This document shows positions 22,374 through 30,968 of a stretch of 64,000 nucleotides of DNA, piece by piece; within the stretch, counting starts at the first letter, position 1; the number at the start of each line of letters is the position of its first letter. Location: positions 2,141,092 to 2,205,091 of the forward strand of contig NZ_ML123034.1 in NCBI RefSeq assembly GCF_003846185.1, given 5' to 3'. Both the position numbers and the translations under genes were made by a program. The notes under the pieces were generated by a model that saw nothing but the letters and a program-made list of their open reading frames with translations, did not search any database and was not told the origin of the DNA. This stretch comes from Streptomyces sp. ADI96-02. GTDB taxonomy: Bacteria; Actinomycetota; Actinomycetes; Streptomycetales; Streptomycetaceae.

Positions 22374-24293
22374 ATGACCCGACCTCCCGCCCGTACCGGT
22401 GCCGCCGGTGCGGTGCACTTCTCCCTGCTCGGCCCGTTCAGGGCCCGGCTGGACGGCCGCGAGCTGCCGTTGGGCCCGCGCAAACAGCGCCTCGTCCTCG
22501 CCACGCTGCTCTGCCGCCCCAACACCCCTGTCCCGGTGGACGTGTTGACCGACGCGGTGTGGCCGGACGATCCGCCCCGCACGGCGCGCAAGAACCTCCA
22601 GGTGTACGTCAGCGCGGCCCGCACGCTTCTCGGCCCGGCCGGGGACGGCGGTCGCGACCGGGTGGTGCACGGCTGCGGGGGCTATCTGCTGCGCGTCGGC
22701 GAGGGCGAGTTGGACACGCTGCGCTTCGGCTCGCTGGCCCGCGCGGGGCGGGCGGCGGCCGAGCGGGGCGACCTGCCCGGGGCCGCGCGGCAGTTGCGGG
22801 AGGCGCTGGACCTGTGGGAGGGGCCGCCGATGAACGATCTGCGGGACTCCGCCGGGGTGGCCGGCGAGGCCGACCGGCTGGAGGCGCGCTGTCTGACCGT
22901 CTACGAGGACTGGGCGGAGACCGAGATCGAGTTGGGCCGGGCGGCCGTCGCGGTGGACGGGCTCGGGGAGTTGGTGGAGCGGCATCCGCTGCGCGAGCGG
23001 CTGCGGGTCGCGTGGATGAACTCCCTGCACCAGACGGGCCGGCAGGCCGAGGCACTGGCCGTGTTCGACGACTACCGGCAGCTGATGGCACGGGAGTTGG
23101 GCCTTGAGCCGAGCCCGGCGATGGCGGCGCTCTACCGCTCGATGCTCGGCCGCGGGCGGGAGGCCCGGCGGCCCGCCGCCGTCCGGGAGGCCGGGAGCCC
23201 GGTGGCGCTGCCCGCCGACGCCGGTCCTTTCACCGGCCGCCGCGACGAACTGCGCGACCTGCTGGACGTGTTGGACGGCCGGGGCGAACGGGTGGTGGTC
23301 CTCTCCGGTCCGGCCGGGGCCGGGAAGTCCGCGCTGGCCGTGCGGGCGGCGCACCTGCTCGCGGACGGCTTCCCGGACGGCCGCGTCCACGTACGGGTGC
23401 GGCGGGAGGACGGGACGGCGCGCGGCCCGGCGGAGGTGCTGGCCGAGCTGGGGCGGCTGTGCGGGGTGCGGGGCTTCGAGCAGGCGGGCGGCGGGGTGGA
23501 GGGGCCTGCGGGCCCGGGTCCGGCCGGGGCCCCGGCGGAGGGCGCGGCGGTCCTCGCGGACGCCTGGCAGCGGTGGCTGGCGCTCCACCGGGCGTTGGTC
23601 GTGCTGGACGACGTGCCGGACGAGGGTTCCGTGCGGGGGCTGCTGCCCCGGTCGGGGAACTGCTCGGTGGTGGTCACGGCCCGGGGGCAGCTCGCCGGGC
23701 TGGCTCCGGTGCACCGGATCGCGCTGTCCGCGCTGGCGGACGGGGAGGCCCTGGAGCTGCTGGGGAAGCTCATCGGGGCGGGCCGGCTGCGGACGGACCC
23801 GGGGGCGGCGCTGCGGATCGTGCGGGCCTGCGGGGCGCTGCCGCTCGCGGTGGGGGTGAGCGGGATGCGGCTGGCGGTGCTGCGGCATCTGCCGCTGGCC
23901 GAGTACGCCGCCCGGCTCGGCGATCCGTCGGCAGCCCTGGACGAGTTGGTCGCCGGAGACGTCTCCGTACGGGACCGGATCGCGTCCGGCTGGCGGGACC
24001 TGGCGGCCGGCGACCGGTGGGCGCTGGCGCGGCTGGCCCCTCTCGCGCAGGACGGCGGCTTCACCCTGGACCGGGCGGCGGCGGCGCTGGGCTGCGAGGA
24101 GCGGGCCGCGATCCGTGCCGTGGAGTCGCTGATCGACGCGGGCGCGGTGACCTCGCCCGCCGGGGAGGTCACCGCGCACGCCGCCCTGTACGAAGTGCCG
24201 CGCCTGCTCTGCCTGTACGCCGGTGAGCGGGACCGGGCGGAGGCTCGGGCGTCCCTGCTGTCCGAGCCGGCCGGGGCGCTCAGCCCAGGGTGA
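22374..24293 (+). CDS. SARP-type regulator with NB-ARC ATPase domain (AfsR-like)
   Basis: 639 residues. The OmpR-like winged-helix DNA-binding domain (about 12-105: FSLLGPFRARLDGRELPLGPRKQRLVLATLL) is followed by the bacterial transcriptional activation domain (about 110-260, with LREALDLWEGPPMNDL and LVERHPLRERLR). An NB-ARC module follows with P-loop SGPAGAGKSALA and Walker B VVLDDV. SARPs activate antibiotic or RiPP clusters by binding direct heptamer repeats spaced 11 bp; such a repeat is present at 28859-28879. GGAGG precedes the ATG. Its last 14 bp overlap the 3' end of the convergent LanKC gene. Confidence 0.92.
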   Translation: MTRPPARTGAAGAVHFSLLGPFRARLDGRELPLGPRKQRLVLATLLCRPNTPVPVDVLTDAVWPDDPPRTARKNLQVYVSAARTLLGPAGDGGRDRVVHGCGGYLLRVGEGELDTLRFGSLARAGRAAAERGDLPGAARQLREALDLWEGPPMNDLRDSAGVAGEADRLEARCLTVYEDWAETEIELGRAAVAVDGLGELVERHPLRERLRVAWMNSLHQTGRQAEALAVFDDYRQLMARELGLEPSPAMAALYRSMLGRGREARRPAAVREAGSPVALPADAGPFTGRRDELRDLLDVLDGRGERVVVLSGPAGAGKSALAVRAAHLLADGFPDGRVHVRVRREDGTARGPAEVLAELGRLCGVRGFEQAGGGVEGPAGPGPAGAPAEGAAVLADAWQRWLALHRALVVLDDVPDEGSVRGLLPRSGNCSVVVTARGQLAGLAPVHRIALSALADGEALELLGKLIGAGRLRTDPGAALRIVRACGALPLAVGVSGMRLAVLRHLPLAEYAARLGDPSAALDELVAGDVSVRDRIASGWRDLAAGDRWALARLAPLAQDGGFTLDRAAAALGCEERAAIRAVESLIDAGAVTSPAGEVTAHAALYEVPRLLCLYAGERDRAEARASLLSEPAGALSPG

Positions 24294-26862
24294 GCAGCGG
24301 CAGCAGGCCGTGCGGCCGGCCGCCCCCGGGGGCCGGGCCGTCGGCGGCCAAGACGTGCACGGCCAGCAGCAGCCCGGCCGCCCCGGTGGCCAGGTCGGCG
24401 GAGCAGCGCCGCAGCCGCGCGCCGGGCACCAGCAGCCGGTCCTCCCGGGCGATCAGATGCCAGGAGAGGTTGCGCACGGAGGCGAGGACGTCCGCTCCCA
24501 CCGGTCCCGGGCCCAGCTCCCGTGCGGCGGCGACGAGTCCGGCGCGTCCGGTGAACAACCCGGGTTCCCGGACGAATTCGCTGGTGCAGCCCTTGCGGAC
24601 GCCGGGCAGCAGGGCGGCCAGTTCGGGCGCTTCGCGCCGGGTCAGGTACTCCTGGGCGACGAGGGCGAAGCCGCTGCTGCCGTGGTAGACGTAGATGAGG
24701 TGGCGTTTGCCGTTCCTGACCTGGACGGTGCCGTCCGGCATGGCGACGCAGTGCGCGGCCTCCCGGCGCAGGGCCGCTCCCGCCGCGCGCAGCAGCCACT
24801 CCTCGCCGGTGAGCGCGTGCAGTTCGAGGTGGAGCAGGGCCGCACCGCTGAGCCCGCGCAGCAGTCCCGCCGAGGGCGGCGCGGCCGGTCCGCCGGCCAC
24901 CGGCTCGCCCCGGACCAGGCAGTCCAGGTCCCAGGCGGTGCGCAGGGCCGTGTCGAGGAGTTCCGGGTCCGGCGCGGTCCGCCCGGACGTGGCCAGCCGC
25001 AGGGCGGCGAGCGCCGTGCCCGCGCGGCCGGACATCAGGTCGGCGGAGGCGGACGGGGGCGCGGCGGCGGCCCGCGCGAAGAGTTCGCGGGCGTCGTCCG
25101 GGCGGCCGAGCCGGTCCAGCACGACCGCCGTGCCCGGCAGTCCGTCGAAGAGGCCGCCCGGCGCGGCCGGGTCCCGGCGGCGGGCCGCGTCGACGAGCCA
25201 GTCGGTCCAGGCGTCCGGGACCGGGGCGTGGACGCTGTGCAGGGCGTGGAGAACGCCCGCCGCGCCGTGGGCCAGGTCGGTGCCGCCGGTGGCGAAGGAC
25301 TTCGGGTCGCCGGGGAAGAGCCGGTCGCGGCGGTCGGGCGTCGCGCCCGCGTGGATGCCGGCCAGCAGGCGGGTGCGGAGTTCCGCCCAGTCGGGGGCGG
25401 GGCCGTCGAGGAGGGCGGCGATCTCCGCCTCCCGGTCGGTGCGGCCGGGGCCGCGCTCCAGGGCGGCCGGGCGGCGCGGGCCCGCGCCGGGCGCGAGGCC
25501 GTACCGTTCGCGGGCCCAGGCTTCCAGGGTGAGGGCCTTGGCCCGGTCGTGGCCGCCCATCTCGGTCAGCGGCATCAGCATGTTCAGCCAGGTCGCCCAC
25601 AGGGCGTAGGCGTCGGCCTCGGCGCCCGGAGTGCCGGGCGGGGCCTGGAGTCCGGGCGCGCCCGCGACGGGAGTGCGGGTGTCGTCGAGCGCGGTGGCGT
25701 ACTCGAAGTCGACCAGCGCGACGCGCCCGTCGGGGCGCAGGATGACGTTGGAGGGGTGCAGGTCTCCGAAGCGCAGCCCCCGGGCGTGCACGGCGTCCAG
25801 CGCGCGGGCGAGCTGCCCGGTCACGCTCTCCACCCAGGCGGTGTACGGGGCGAGTTCGGCCGGGGTGCCGGCTCCGCGCAGGAGGGCGAAGCGGGCGATG
25901 ATCTCGTCGAACAGGGTGGGGCCCTCGATGTACTCCGTCATCAGGAACCGGTGCTCCCACACGTTCCGCAGGCCGTACACCTCGGGTACGCAGTCGAGCC
26001 CGGCGAGCGCGGTCAGGGCCCGGTGTTCGCGGTGCAGCCGGGTCACCGCGTCGTCGCCGACGGCGTCGAGCCCGCAGTGCGGTCGGGCCTCGCGCAGCAC
26101 CACCCGCCGGCCGTTCCCCCGGTGCCGGGCGAGGTAGATGCCGCCGGCGTTGGAGAACTGGAGCGCTTCGTCGACGACGTACGGGAAGTCGTCGTCGCGG
26201 GCGGCGGCACGGGCGGCCAGGTGCGGGCGCAACTGCTCGGGCACCGGGACCCAGCCGGGCACCCGGAAGACCACGCCGCGCTCGTCGGGCACGAGTTCGC
26301 CGGAGGGGTGGCGCAGGGCGTGGACGCGCTCGCCCTCGGCGTCGAGGCACCAGCGTTCGACGAACGCCCCGTAGCGTACGTAGACGGGGGCGTCGCCGAT
26401 CCGCAGGTCGCTGAGGATGTACGGGCCGCGACGGCCGGTCAGCGCGCGGGTCAGGTCCTCCAGGACCCGGGTGAACGCCGTCTCGTCGCGCGGGTAGAGC
26501 GTGAGGAACTTGCCCGCGCCGCCGCGCGCCATGTACTTGTCGGACATCAGCAGCAGCGCCCGCTCGCTGCGCAGGAACTTGAACGGCACCCGGTGCTCCC
26601 GGCAGATCCAGGCGGTGTCCCGCAGGGTCTCCGCCGCCTCCTCCGGGACCGCGGAGACGTGGATCTTCCAGCCCTGTTCGGCCAGTTCGCCGTCCTCGGG
26701 CAGGTGGGAGGTCCACAGGCCGCCCGCGACGCGCCGCCATCCGGGGGGTGGCGGGGCCGCGTCGAGCGGGTAGCGGGAGTCCTCGTCCGGCAGCCGCGCC
26801 GGGGTGTCGTAGTACGTGCGGTCGGCGAGGCAGTAGAGCTGGGTCTCCTGAATGCCGGGCAT
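24280..26862 (-). CDS. lanKC: Class III lanthipeptide synthetase (LanKC)
   Basis: 860 residues in three parts: an N-terminal phospho-Ser/Thr lyase region (about 1-215, with FKFLRSERALLLMSDKYMARGGAGKFLTLYP split over the usual segments), a Ser/Thr-kinase-like domain (about 230-430) with catalytic loop FGDLHPSNV and DFE metal-binding triad, and a C-terminal LanC-like cyclase (about 500-860). The cyclase lacks the Cys-Cys-His zinc ligands (YVYHGSSGF occupies the CHG position), which separates class III from class IV. It would phosphorylate, eliminate and cyclise the peptide encoded at 28568-28723. Start ATG 26862 follows GAGGAGG. Confidence 0.93.
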   Translation of the reverse strand: MPGIQETQLYCLADRTYYDTPARLPDEDSRYPLDAAPPPPGWRRVAGGLWTSHLPEDGELAEQGWKIHVSAVPEEAAETLRDTAWICREHRVPFKFLRSERALLLMSDKYMARGGAGKFLTLYPRDETAFTRVLEDLTRALTGRRGPYILSDLRIGDAPVYVRYGAFVERWCLDAEGERVHALRHPSGELVPDERGVVFRVPGWVPVPEQLRPHLAARAAARDDDFPYVVDEALQFSNAGGIYLARHRGNGRRVVLREARPHCGLDAVGDDAVTRLHREHRALTALAGLDCVPEVYGLRNVWEHRFLMTEYIEGPTLFDEIIARFALLRGAGTPAELAPYTAWVESVTGQLARALDAVHARGLRFGDLHPSNVILRPDGRVALVDFEYATALDDTRTPVAGAPGLQAPPGTPGAEADAYALWATWLNMLMPLTEMGGHDRAKALTLEAWARERYGLAPGAGPRRPAALERGPGRTDREAEIAALLDGPAPDWAELRTRLLAGIHAGATPDRRDRLFPGDPKSFATGGTDLAHGAAGVLHALHSVHAPVPDAWTDWLVDAARRRDPAAPGGLFDGLPGTAVVLDRLGRPDDARELFARAAAAPPSASADLMSGRAGTALAALRLATSGRTAPDPELLDTALRTAWDLDCLVRGEPVAGGPAAPPSAGLLRGLSGAALLHLELHALTGEEWLLRAAGAALRREAAHCVAMPDGTVQVRNGKRHLIYVYHGSSGFALVAQEYLTRREAPELAALLPGVRKGCTSEFVREPGLFTGRAGLVAAARELGPGPVGADVLASVRNLSWHLIAREDRLLVPGARLRRCSADLATGAAGLLLAVHVLAADGPAPGGGRPHGLLPLLTLG

Positions 26863-26885
26863 GGCTGGCCTCCTCGGAGCGCGCC

Positions 26886-27052
26886 GGAACCGGCGGGCGT
26901 GGTGGGCGGGTCGGTTCGGGCCGGGTGCGGTTCGGCTCCGGTGGGTTCGGTTCTGGCCGGTTCGGCTCGGGTCGGGTCGGGTCGGCTCGGGTCGGTTCGC
27001 GCCGGTCCGGCTCGTTCGGCTCGTTCGGCTCGTTCGGCTCGTTCGGGCGGGG
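26886..27052. repeat. Degenerate 5-10-bp minisatellite between LanKC and exporter genes
   Basis: Most of the 207-bp spacer consists of GGTTCGG / GGTCGG-type units, ending in four consecutive CTCGTTCGG units near 27010-27048. No gene or clear promoter is visible; LanKC may be read through from the exporter gene or have a promoter hidden in the repeat. Confidence 0.65.
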
Positions 27053-27069
27053 TGGCCGGTGAGGGCGGC

Positions 27070-28371
27070 TCAGGTGGCGTTCGCGCGGCCGGGCGTCCCG
27101 GCGCTCTCGGGCCGGTCGCTTCGGGGCCGGTCGTCCTCCGAGGCGTCCGGCGGCTCCGCGTCGGCGTCCGGTCGTGCCCCGCCCCGGGCCGAAGGGGCGA
27201 GGGTGACCACGAGGGCGGAGACGCCCAGCACACCGGCCAGGACGCCGAAGGCGGGACCGCTGCCGAGGGCGGTCAGCAGGGCCCCGCCCGCCAAGGGGCC
27301 GAAGGGCTGGACGAGCGAGGAGAGGAAGCCCGCCGCGCTCTGGACCCGGCCGACCCGGTCGTCGGGCGTCACGACGAGCAGGGTGGACAGGAAGCCGATG
27401 CTGGCGATGGTGGCCAGGCAGGTGCACAGCGCGCAGAGCAGCCCGGCCACCAGCGGACTGCTGAACCAGGACAGCACGCCGGCGGTCAGCACGCAGGTCC
27501 AGCAGGTGGCGAGGATCAGGCCCCAGGTGTGGCGCTCGGGGTTCAGCCTCGGGGCCAGCAGCGCCCCGGCGAGCGACCCGGCGGACGTACAGGTGATGAC
27601 GAAGCCGCCGCCGAGGCCCGTCCGCCCGCTGTCGGAGAAGACGGTCAGCGCGGTGAAGGTAAGCGCGCCGAACGCGAAGTTCATGCCGAGGCCGAAGACG
27701 AGCAGCACGGTGCGCAGATAGGGCAGTCCCCAGAGGAAGGAGAGCCCGGCGGTCAGCTCCCGCTTGCTCAGCACCGGACCGGCCGCCTTGAGGGACCGGG
27801 ACCGGGTGCGGACGAGGGCGACGCAGAGGGTCGACAGGAGCAGCCCCACGACCTCGGCCAGGAACGGCAGGACGGGGTGCACCGTGAACAGCGCGCCGCC
27901 GATGAGCGGCCCGACCAGCCGGGCGGTGGCCGTCCGCGCCTGGAGCCGGGCGGTGGCCGTGCCCATCCGGTCCGGCGGCACCACCGCGCGCATCAGGCCG
28001 AAGGAGGCCGGACCGTACACGCTGTTGATCACCGCGGCGGCCGTCGCGGTGAGCAGGACGAGCGCGATCGGCGCGTGCCCGTTCCAGACGGCGAGGGCCA
28101 GGGCGCTCACCGCGATCAGGCTGCCGACGTCGCACAGCCGCATCAGCCGGCGGCGCTCGACCCGGTCCGCCATGACGCCCCCCGGCAGCATGGTGATCAG
28201 CACGGCGGCGACGGACACCGTTCCGACGGCTCCGGCCTGCATCGCCGAGCCGGTCGTCCGGAGCACGAGCAGCGGCAGGGCCAGGGCGGACATCTGGGTG
28301 CCCAGGACCGCGAAGAGGCCGCTCATCCAGAGCAGCCGGAAATCCCGGTTGGTGCGCAGCGGCGCGGCCAT
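27070..28371 (-). CDS. MFS transporter (EntS-like exporter)
   Basis: 433 residues with about 12 hydrophobic segments and the MFS loop-2/3 pattern PGGVMADRVERRRLM (about residues 64-78). The N-terminus FRLLWMSGLFAVLGTQMSALALPLLVL is typical of the drug/siderophore-export branch. It lies between the class III precursor and synthetase genes on the same strand, so export of the finished lanthipeptide or self-protection is the natural role. The C-terminal 40 residues are a polar Asp/Pro/Arg-rich tail. GGGAG precedes the ATG. Confidence 0.85.
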   Translation of the reverse strand: MAAPLRTNRDFRLLWMSGLFAVLGTQMSALALPLLVLRTTGSAMQAGAVGTVSVAAVLITMLPGGVMADRVERRRLMRLCDVGSLIAVSALALAVWNGHAPIALVLLTATAAAVINSVYGPASFGLMRAVVPPDRMGTATARLQARTATARLVGPLIGGALFTVHPVLPFLAEVVGLLLSTLCVALVRTRSRSLKAAGPVLSKRELTAGLSFLWGLPYLRTVLLVFGLGMNFAFGALTFTALTVFSDSGRTGLGGGFVITCTSAGSLAGALLAPRLNPERHTWGLILATCWTCVLTAGVLSWFSSPLVAGLLCALCTCLATIASIGFLSTLLVVTPDDRVGRVQSAAGFLSSLVQPFGPLAGGALLTALGSGPAFGVLAGVLGVSALVVTLAPSARGGARPDADAEPPDASEDDRPRSDRPESAGTPGRANAT

Positions 28372-28510
28372 CGACAGCTCCCGGAGGTCGTCGGGCGAGA
28401 GTCAGGGTCATGTGCCGCTGCGGGCAGCGGCGTCGTGCCTCGGAACCACGACGGGGGACGGCCCCTGTGCCACGGGGCCGCCCGGTCCGCCGGTCCGCCC
28501 GGCCGGCGCA

Positions 28511-28540
28511 GCGGGGGGAGGGAGACGTGTCTCCTCCCGC
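28511..28540 (-). terminator. Attenuator-like hairpin after the class III precursor gene
   Basis: GCGGGGGGAGGGAGAC and GTCTCCTCCCGC form a long stem with small bulges around a 2-nt centre, 28 nt downstream of the precursor stop on the minus strand. Placed between precursor and exporter/synthetase genes, it would let the precursor be made in excess, as is usual in lantibiotic operons. Confidence 0.55.
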
Positions 28541-28567
28541 CGCGGCGCCCTGGCCGGTGGAACCCGG

Positions 28568-28723
28568 TCAGCCCTCCAGGACGAGGCTGATCGTGCTGAC
28601 GCAGCTGCCGTCGATGTCGCGGTCGCGGACGGCGGTCGTCTCCTGGAGGTCCAGCACGGAGTGCGCCTCGACCTCGGGGGTCTCGTCGTTGTCGCCGGCG
28701 GCGGGCTTGGTGTTCTCGGACAT
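28568..28723 (-). CDS. lanA: Class III lanthipeptide precursor (LanA), 51 aa
   Basis: An acidic leader (MSENTKPAAGDNDETPEVEA) is followed by HSVLDLQ at residues 21-27; this hydrophobic-hydrophobic-D/E-L-Q motif is the recognition element of class III leaders. The C-terminal core region DGSCVSTISLVLEG holds one Cys (41), Ser40, Ser43, Thr44 and Ser46. Unusually, Cys precedes most Ser/Thr, so the standard Ser-x2-Ser-x3-Cys labionin pattern is absent. GGAGA lies 6 nt before the ATG. It heads the minus-strand operon with the MFS and LanKC genes and is divergent from the radical SAM operon. Confidence 0.85.
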   Translation of the reverse strand: MSENTKPAAGDNDETPEVEAHSVLDLQETTAVRDRDIDGSCVSTISLVLEG

Positions 28724-29058
28724 GGTGGTCTCCATCCACTCGTCACTGCGGGTCCCGGAGTCCGCGGAGTGTCACCGCGTTCCGCCGGAGCGGCCGGCCG
28801 GTCGTGCCTGCCGTTGCCGAGAAAGTTAGGAAGCCCGGCCTGGCGATCGCTTCGGCCCCGGTATGGCGTCGGTATCGCGCCAGTTGAGGCCGGTTCGAGG
28901 CTGCGGGGCCGACGGCCGGCGGGCCCCGCAGAGCCCCGTGCCGCCGCCCTGACCTGGGCCCATACCGGGGCCGAAGCGGCGGTGGACCGTCCGCGAACCG
29001 GCGCGCGGCAGCCTGGGTACGCGCCCGACGCGCCCCGGCCCCGAAGGAGGCGGCCCGC
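28724..29058. promoter_or_regulatory. Bidirectional RiPP promoter region with mirrored 19-bp element and 11-bp direct repeat
   Basis: CGCTTCGGCCCCGGTATGG (28848-28866) is repeated exactly in inverted orientation at 28960-28978, separated by 93 bp. Relative to the gene each copy faces, the element reads the same, 125 bp before the class III precursor and 81 bp before the radical SAM gene. Adjacent to the left copy, CGGTATG-GCGT-CGGTATC (28859-28876) is a heptamer direct repeat with 11-bp spacing, the form SARP regulators bind. No gene is seen in the spacer; the GC-rich stretch between the arms has no obvious role. Confidence 0.65.
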
Positions 29059-30216
29059 ATGGAACTCGCCGAACTCGTCGCGCGGCGGCCCTACCCGGCC
29101 GCCGGCCTGCTCATCGGCCTCACCCGCCGCTGCCCGCTGCGCTGCGCGCACTGCTCGACCGGGTCGGACCCGTCCACGCGGGAGGAGCCGGACGCGGACC
29201 GCCTGGTGCGCTTCGTGGGCACGTTCACCGAGGAGGACCGGCCCGACGTCGTGCTGCTGACCGGCGGGGAACCGCTGCTGCTGCCCGCGCTCGCCGAACG
29301 GCTGAGCGCGCTGGCGCGCCGCGCCGGTTCCCGCACCGCGCTGCTCAGCGGCATGTTCTTCGCCCGGTCCGGGAACCGTCGGGGCGGCCGGGCCGCGGTC
29401 GTCCCGCCCTCGATCCCGCCTCCGATTCCGCCCGCCGTCCTGCGCGCGATCCGGGGCGTCGACCACTTCTCGGCGAGCCTGGACGCGCACCACGAGCGCG
29501 AGGTCCCGCGCGCCGACGTGTTCCGCGCCCTGCACCGCATCCAGGAGGAGGGCGTGCCGGTGAGCCTGCACCTGACCGGGACCGGCGCGTCGGACCCCTA
29601 TCTCGCCGATGTCACCCGGGCCGTGGAGCGGGAGTTCGGCGGCCGGGTGCCGTGCCTGGTCAACGAGGTGCGGCCGTTCGGCCGGGCCGCCGCCTGGGCC
29701 CGGCCGGCCCGTACCGCCCCCGACGCCGGGGCCGTCTCGCCCTGCTCGATGGCCGCCTGGCCGGTGGTCGCCTTCGACGGGGCGGTCCTCGCGTGCTGCA
29801 ACCAGGACACCGTCGACCGGCGGCCCGTCCCGGCCCATCTGGACCTCGGCCACATCGGCGTGGACGACTGGGCGACCGTGCGCCGCCGCACGACGGAGTC
29901 GCCGGTGCTGCGCATGATCCGTACGGTCGGCCCGGCGCATCTGGCGGCCCGGTACGGCTCCGCGCCCCCGGCGGGCTCCTACTGCGACGGCTGCCGGGCG
30001 CTGGGCGGCGACGCGGCGGTGGCGGCCGGGGCGCGCGCGGTGGCGGCGGGGGCGGCCGGGGCGCTGCTGGACCTGACGGCCGCCGTGCGCGAGGCGCGGG
30101 ACGGCGCGCAGGGCATCGTCCGCCGCCACGGGTGCGCGGCGTACGCGCCGCTCGTCGGCGCGGGCGCGGCGCGGCCGGGCACCGGCGGCCGGACCGCACC
30201 CCGGGATGTCCGATGA
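29059..30216 (+). CDS. Radical SAM enzyme with SPASM-like C-terminal cysteines
   Basis: 385 residues. The [4Fe-4S] motif CPLRCAHC is at residues 25-32 (C25, C29, C32), followed by LLTGGEPLLLP, the SAM-binding GGE motif. Downstream cysteines in PCSMAAWPVVAF, AVLACCNQD and YCDGCRALGG suggest an auxiliary iron-sulfur cluster of SPASM/twitch type. Such enzymes install C-C or C-S links or other radical changes on RiPP precursors. It heads an ATGA-coupled operon with a heme-oxygenase-like protein and a 73-residue candidate substrate. An Arg/Pro-rich insert (about 114-128) and an Ala-rich helix near 320 are unusual. Confidence 0.88.
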   Translation: MELAELVARRPYPAAGLLIGLTRRCPLRCAHCSTGSDPSTREEPDADRLVRFVGTFTEEDRPDVVLLTGGEPLLLPALAERLSALARRAGSRTALLSGMFFARSGNRRGGRAAVVPPSIPPPIPPAVLRAIRGVDHFSASLDAHHEREVPRADVFRALHRIQEEGVPVSLHLTGTGASDPYLADVTRAVEREFGGRVPCLVNEVRPFGRAAAWARPARTAPDAGAVSPCSMAAWPVVAFDGAVLACCNQDTVDRRPVPAHLDLGHIGVDDWATVRRRTTESPVLRMIRTVGPAHLAARYGSAPPAGSYCDGCRALGGDAAVAAGARAVAAGAAGALLDLTAAVREARDGAQGIVRRHGCAAYAPLVGAGAARPGTGGRTAPRDVR

Positions 30217-30968
30217 ACTCCGCGGGACTCGGCCGGGAGGGCGGCGGTACGGGGGCGTCCGCCCGGTTGCGGGTCAAACTGCGGCTGCTGGAGCCGGAGT
30301 TCCGGGAGGCGACCAGCCATATGTGGCGCTCCGAAGGGTTGTTGCCGCGCTACCGGACGTATCTGTGCGTCATGCACACCATCGTGCGGGCCTCCGTTCC
30401 GCTGATGGAGCTGGCCCTCGAACGCGCCCGGCTCTCGGCGTCCTCGGGCGACCCGCTGGCCGCCCCGCTCGCCGCCTACCTGGAGGAGCACATCCGGGAG
30501 GAGGAGGGGCACGACGCCTGGCTGCTGGAGGACCTGCGGGCCGCGGGCGGCGATCCGCGCGACGCCCTGGACGCGATGCCGTCGCCCCTGATCGCCTCGC
30601 TCGTGGGGTCCCAGTACTACTGGATCGAGCACCACCACCCGGTGGCCCTCCTCGGGTACATCGCCGTGCTGGAGGGCTACGCGCCCGCCCCCGGCCTGAC
30701 CGACCGCATCGCCCGGCTGACCGGGCTGACCGCCGCCGCGCTGCGGACCGTACGGGAGCACGCGGTGCTCGATACCGGGCATCTGGACGCGCTGTACGCG
30801 CTGCTCGACGAGCTCGCGCCGGCCCGGGACCGGGAAGCGGCCGTGGCCGTCAGCGCACTGCACTCCCTCGACGCGCTCACCCGGCTGTTCGTCCGGCTCG
30901 GGCGCTCCGCACCGGCGCCGCCGCCGCGGGGGGCCGGACTCGTCCCACCGATGGGAGTCGCACCATGA
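30213..30968 (+). CDS. Heme-oxygenase-like iron-containing redox protein (HDO/PqqC-like fold)
   Basis: 251 residues, all-alpha. EEHIREEEGHDAWLLEDL (about residues 91-108) and YYWIEHHHPVALLGYIAVLEG (about 135-155) supply the Glu/His ligands expected of heme-oxygenase-like diiron oxidases or the related PqqC fold. These enzymes carry out oxygen-dependent oxidations such as C-C cleavage or N-oxygenation in natural-product pathways. Its ATG overlaps the stop of the radical SAM gene (ATGA), and its own stop overlaps the next ATG, so the three proteins are made together. The substrate is unknown; the 73-residue peptide is the obvious candidate. Confidence 0.78.
   Translation: MNSAGLGREGGGTGASARLRVKLRLLEPEFREATSHMWRSEGLLPRYRTYLCVMHTIVRASVPLMELALERARLSASSGDPLAAPLAAYLEEHIREEEGHDAWLLEDLRAAGGDPRDALDAMPSPLIASLVGSQYYWIEHHHPVALLGYIAVLEGYAPAPGLTDRIARLTGLTAAALRTVREHAVLDTGHLDALYALLDELAPARDREAAVAVSALHSLDALTRLFVRLGRSAPAPPPRGAGLVPPMGVAP

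Noticed and set aside
23132-28411. Minus-strand open frame of 1759 codons spanning the SARP, LanKC and MFS region
   Set aside because: It runs antisense to the SARP gene and out of frame with LanKC and the exporter; composition is low-complexity Arg/Pro. The real genes have clear motifs and ribosome sites.
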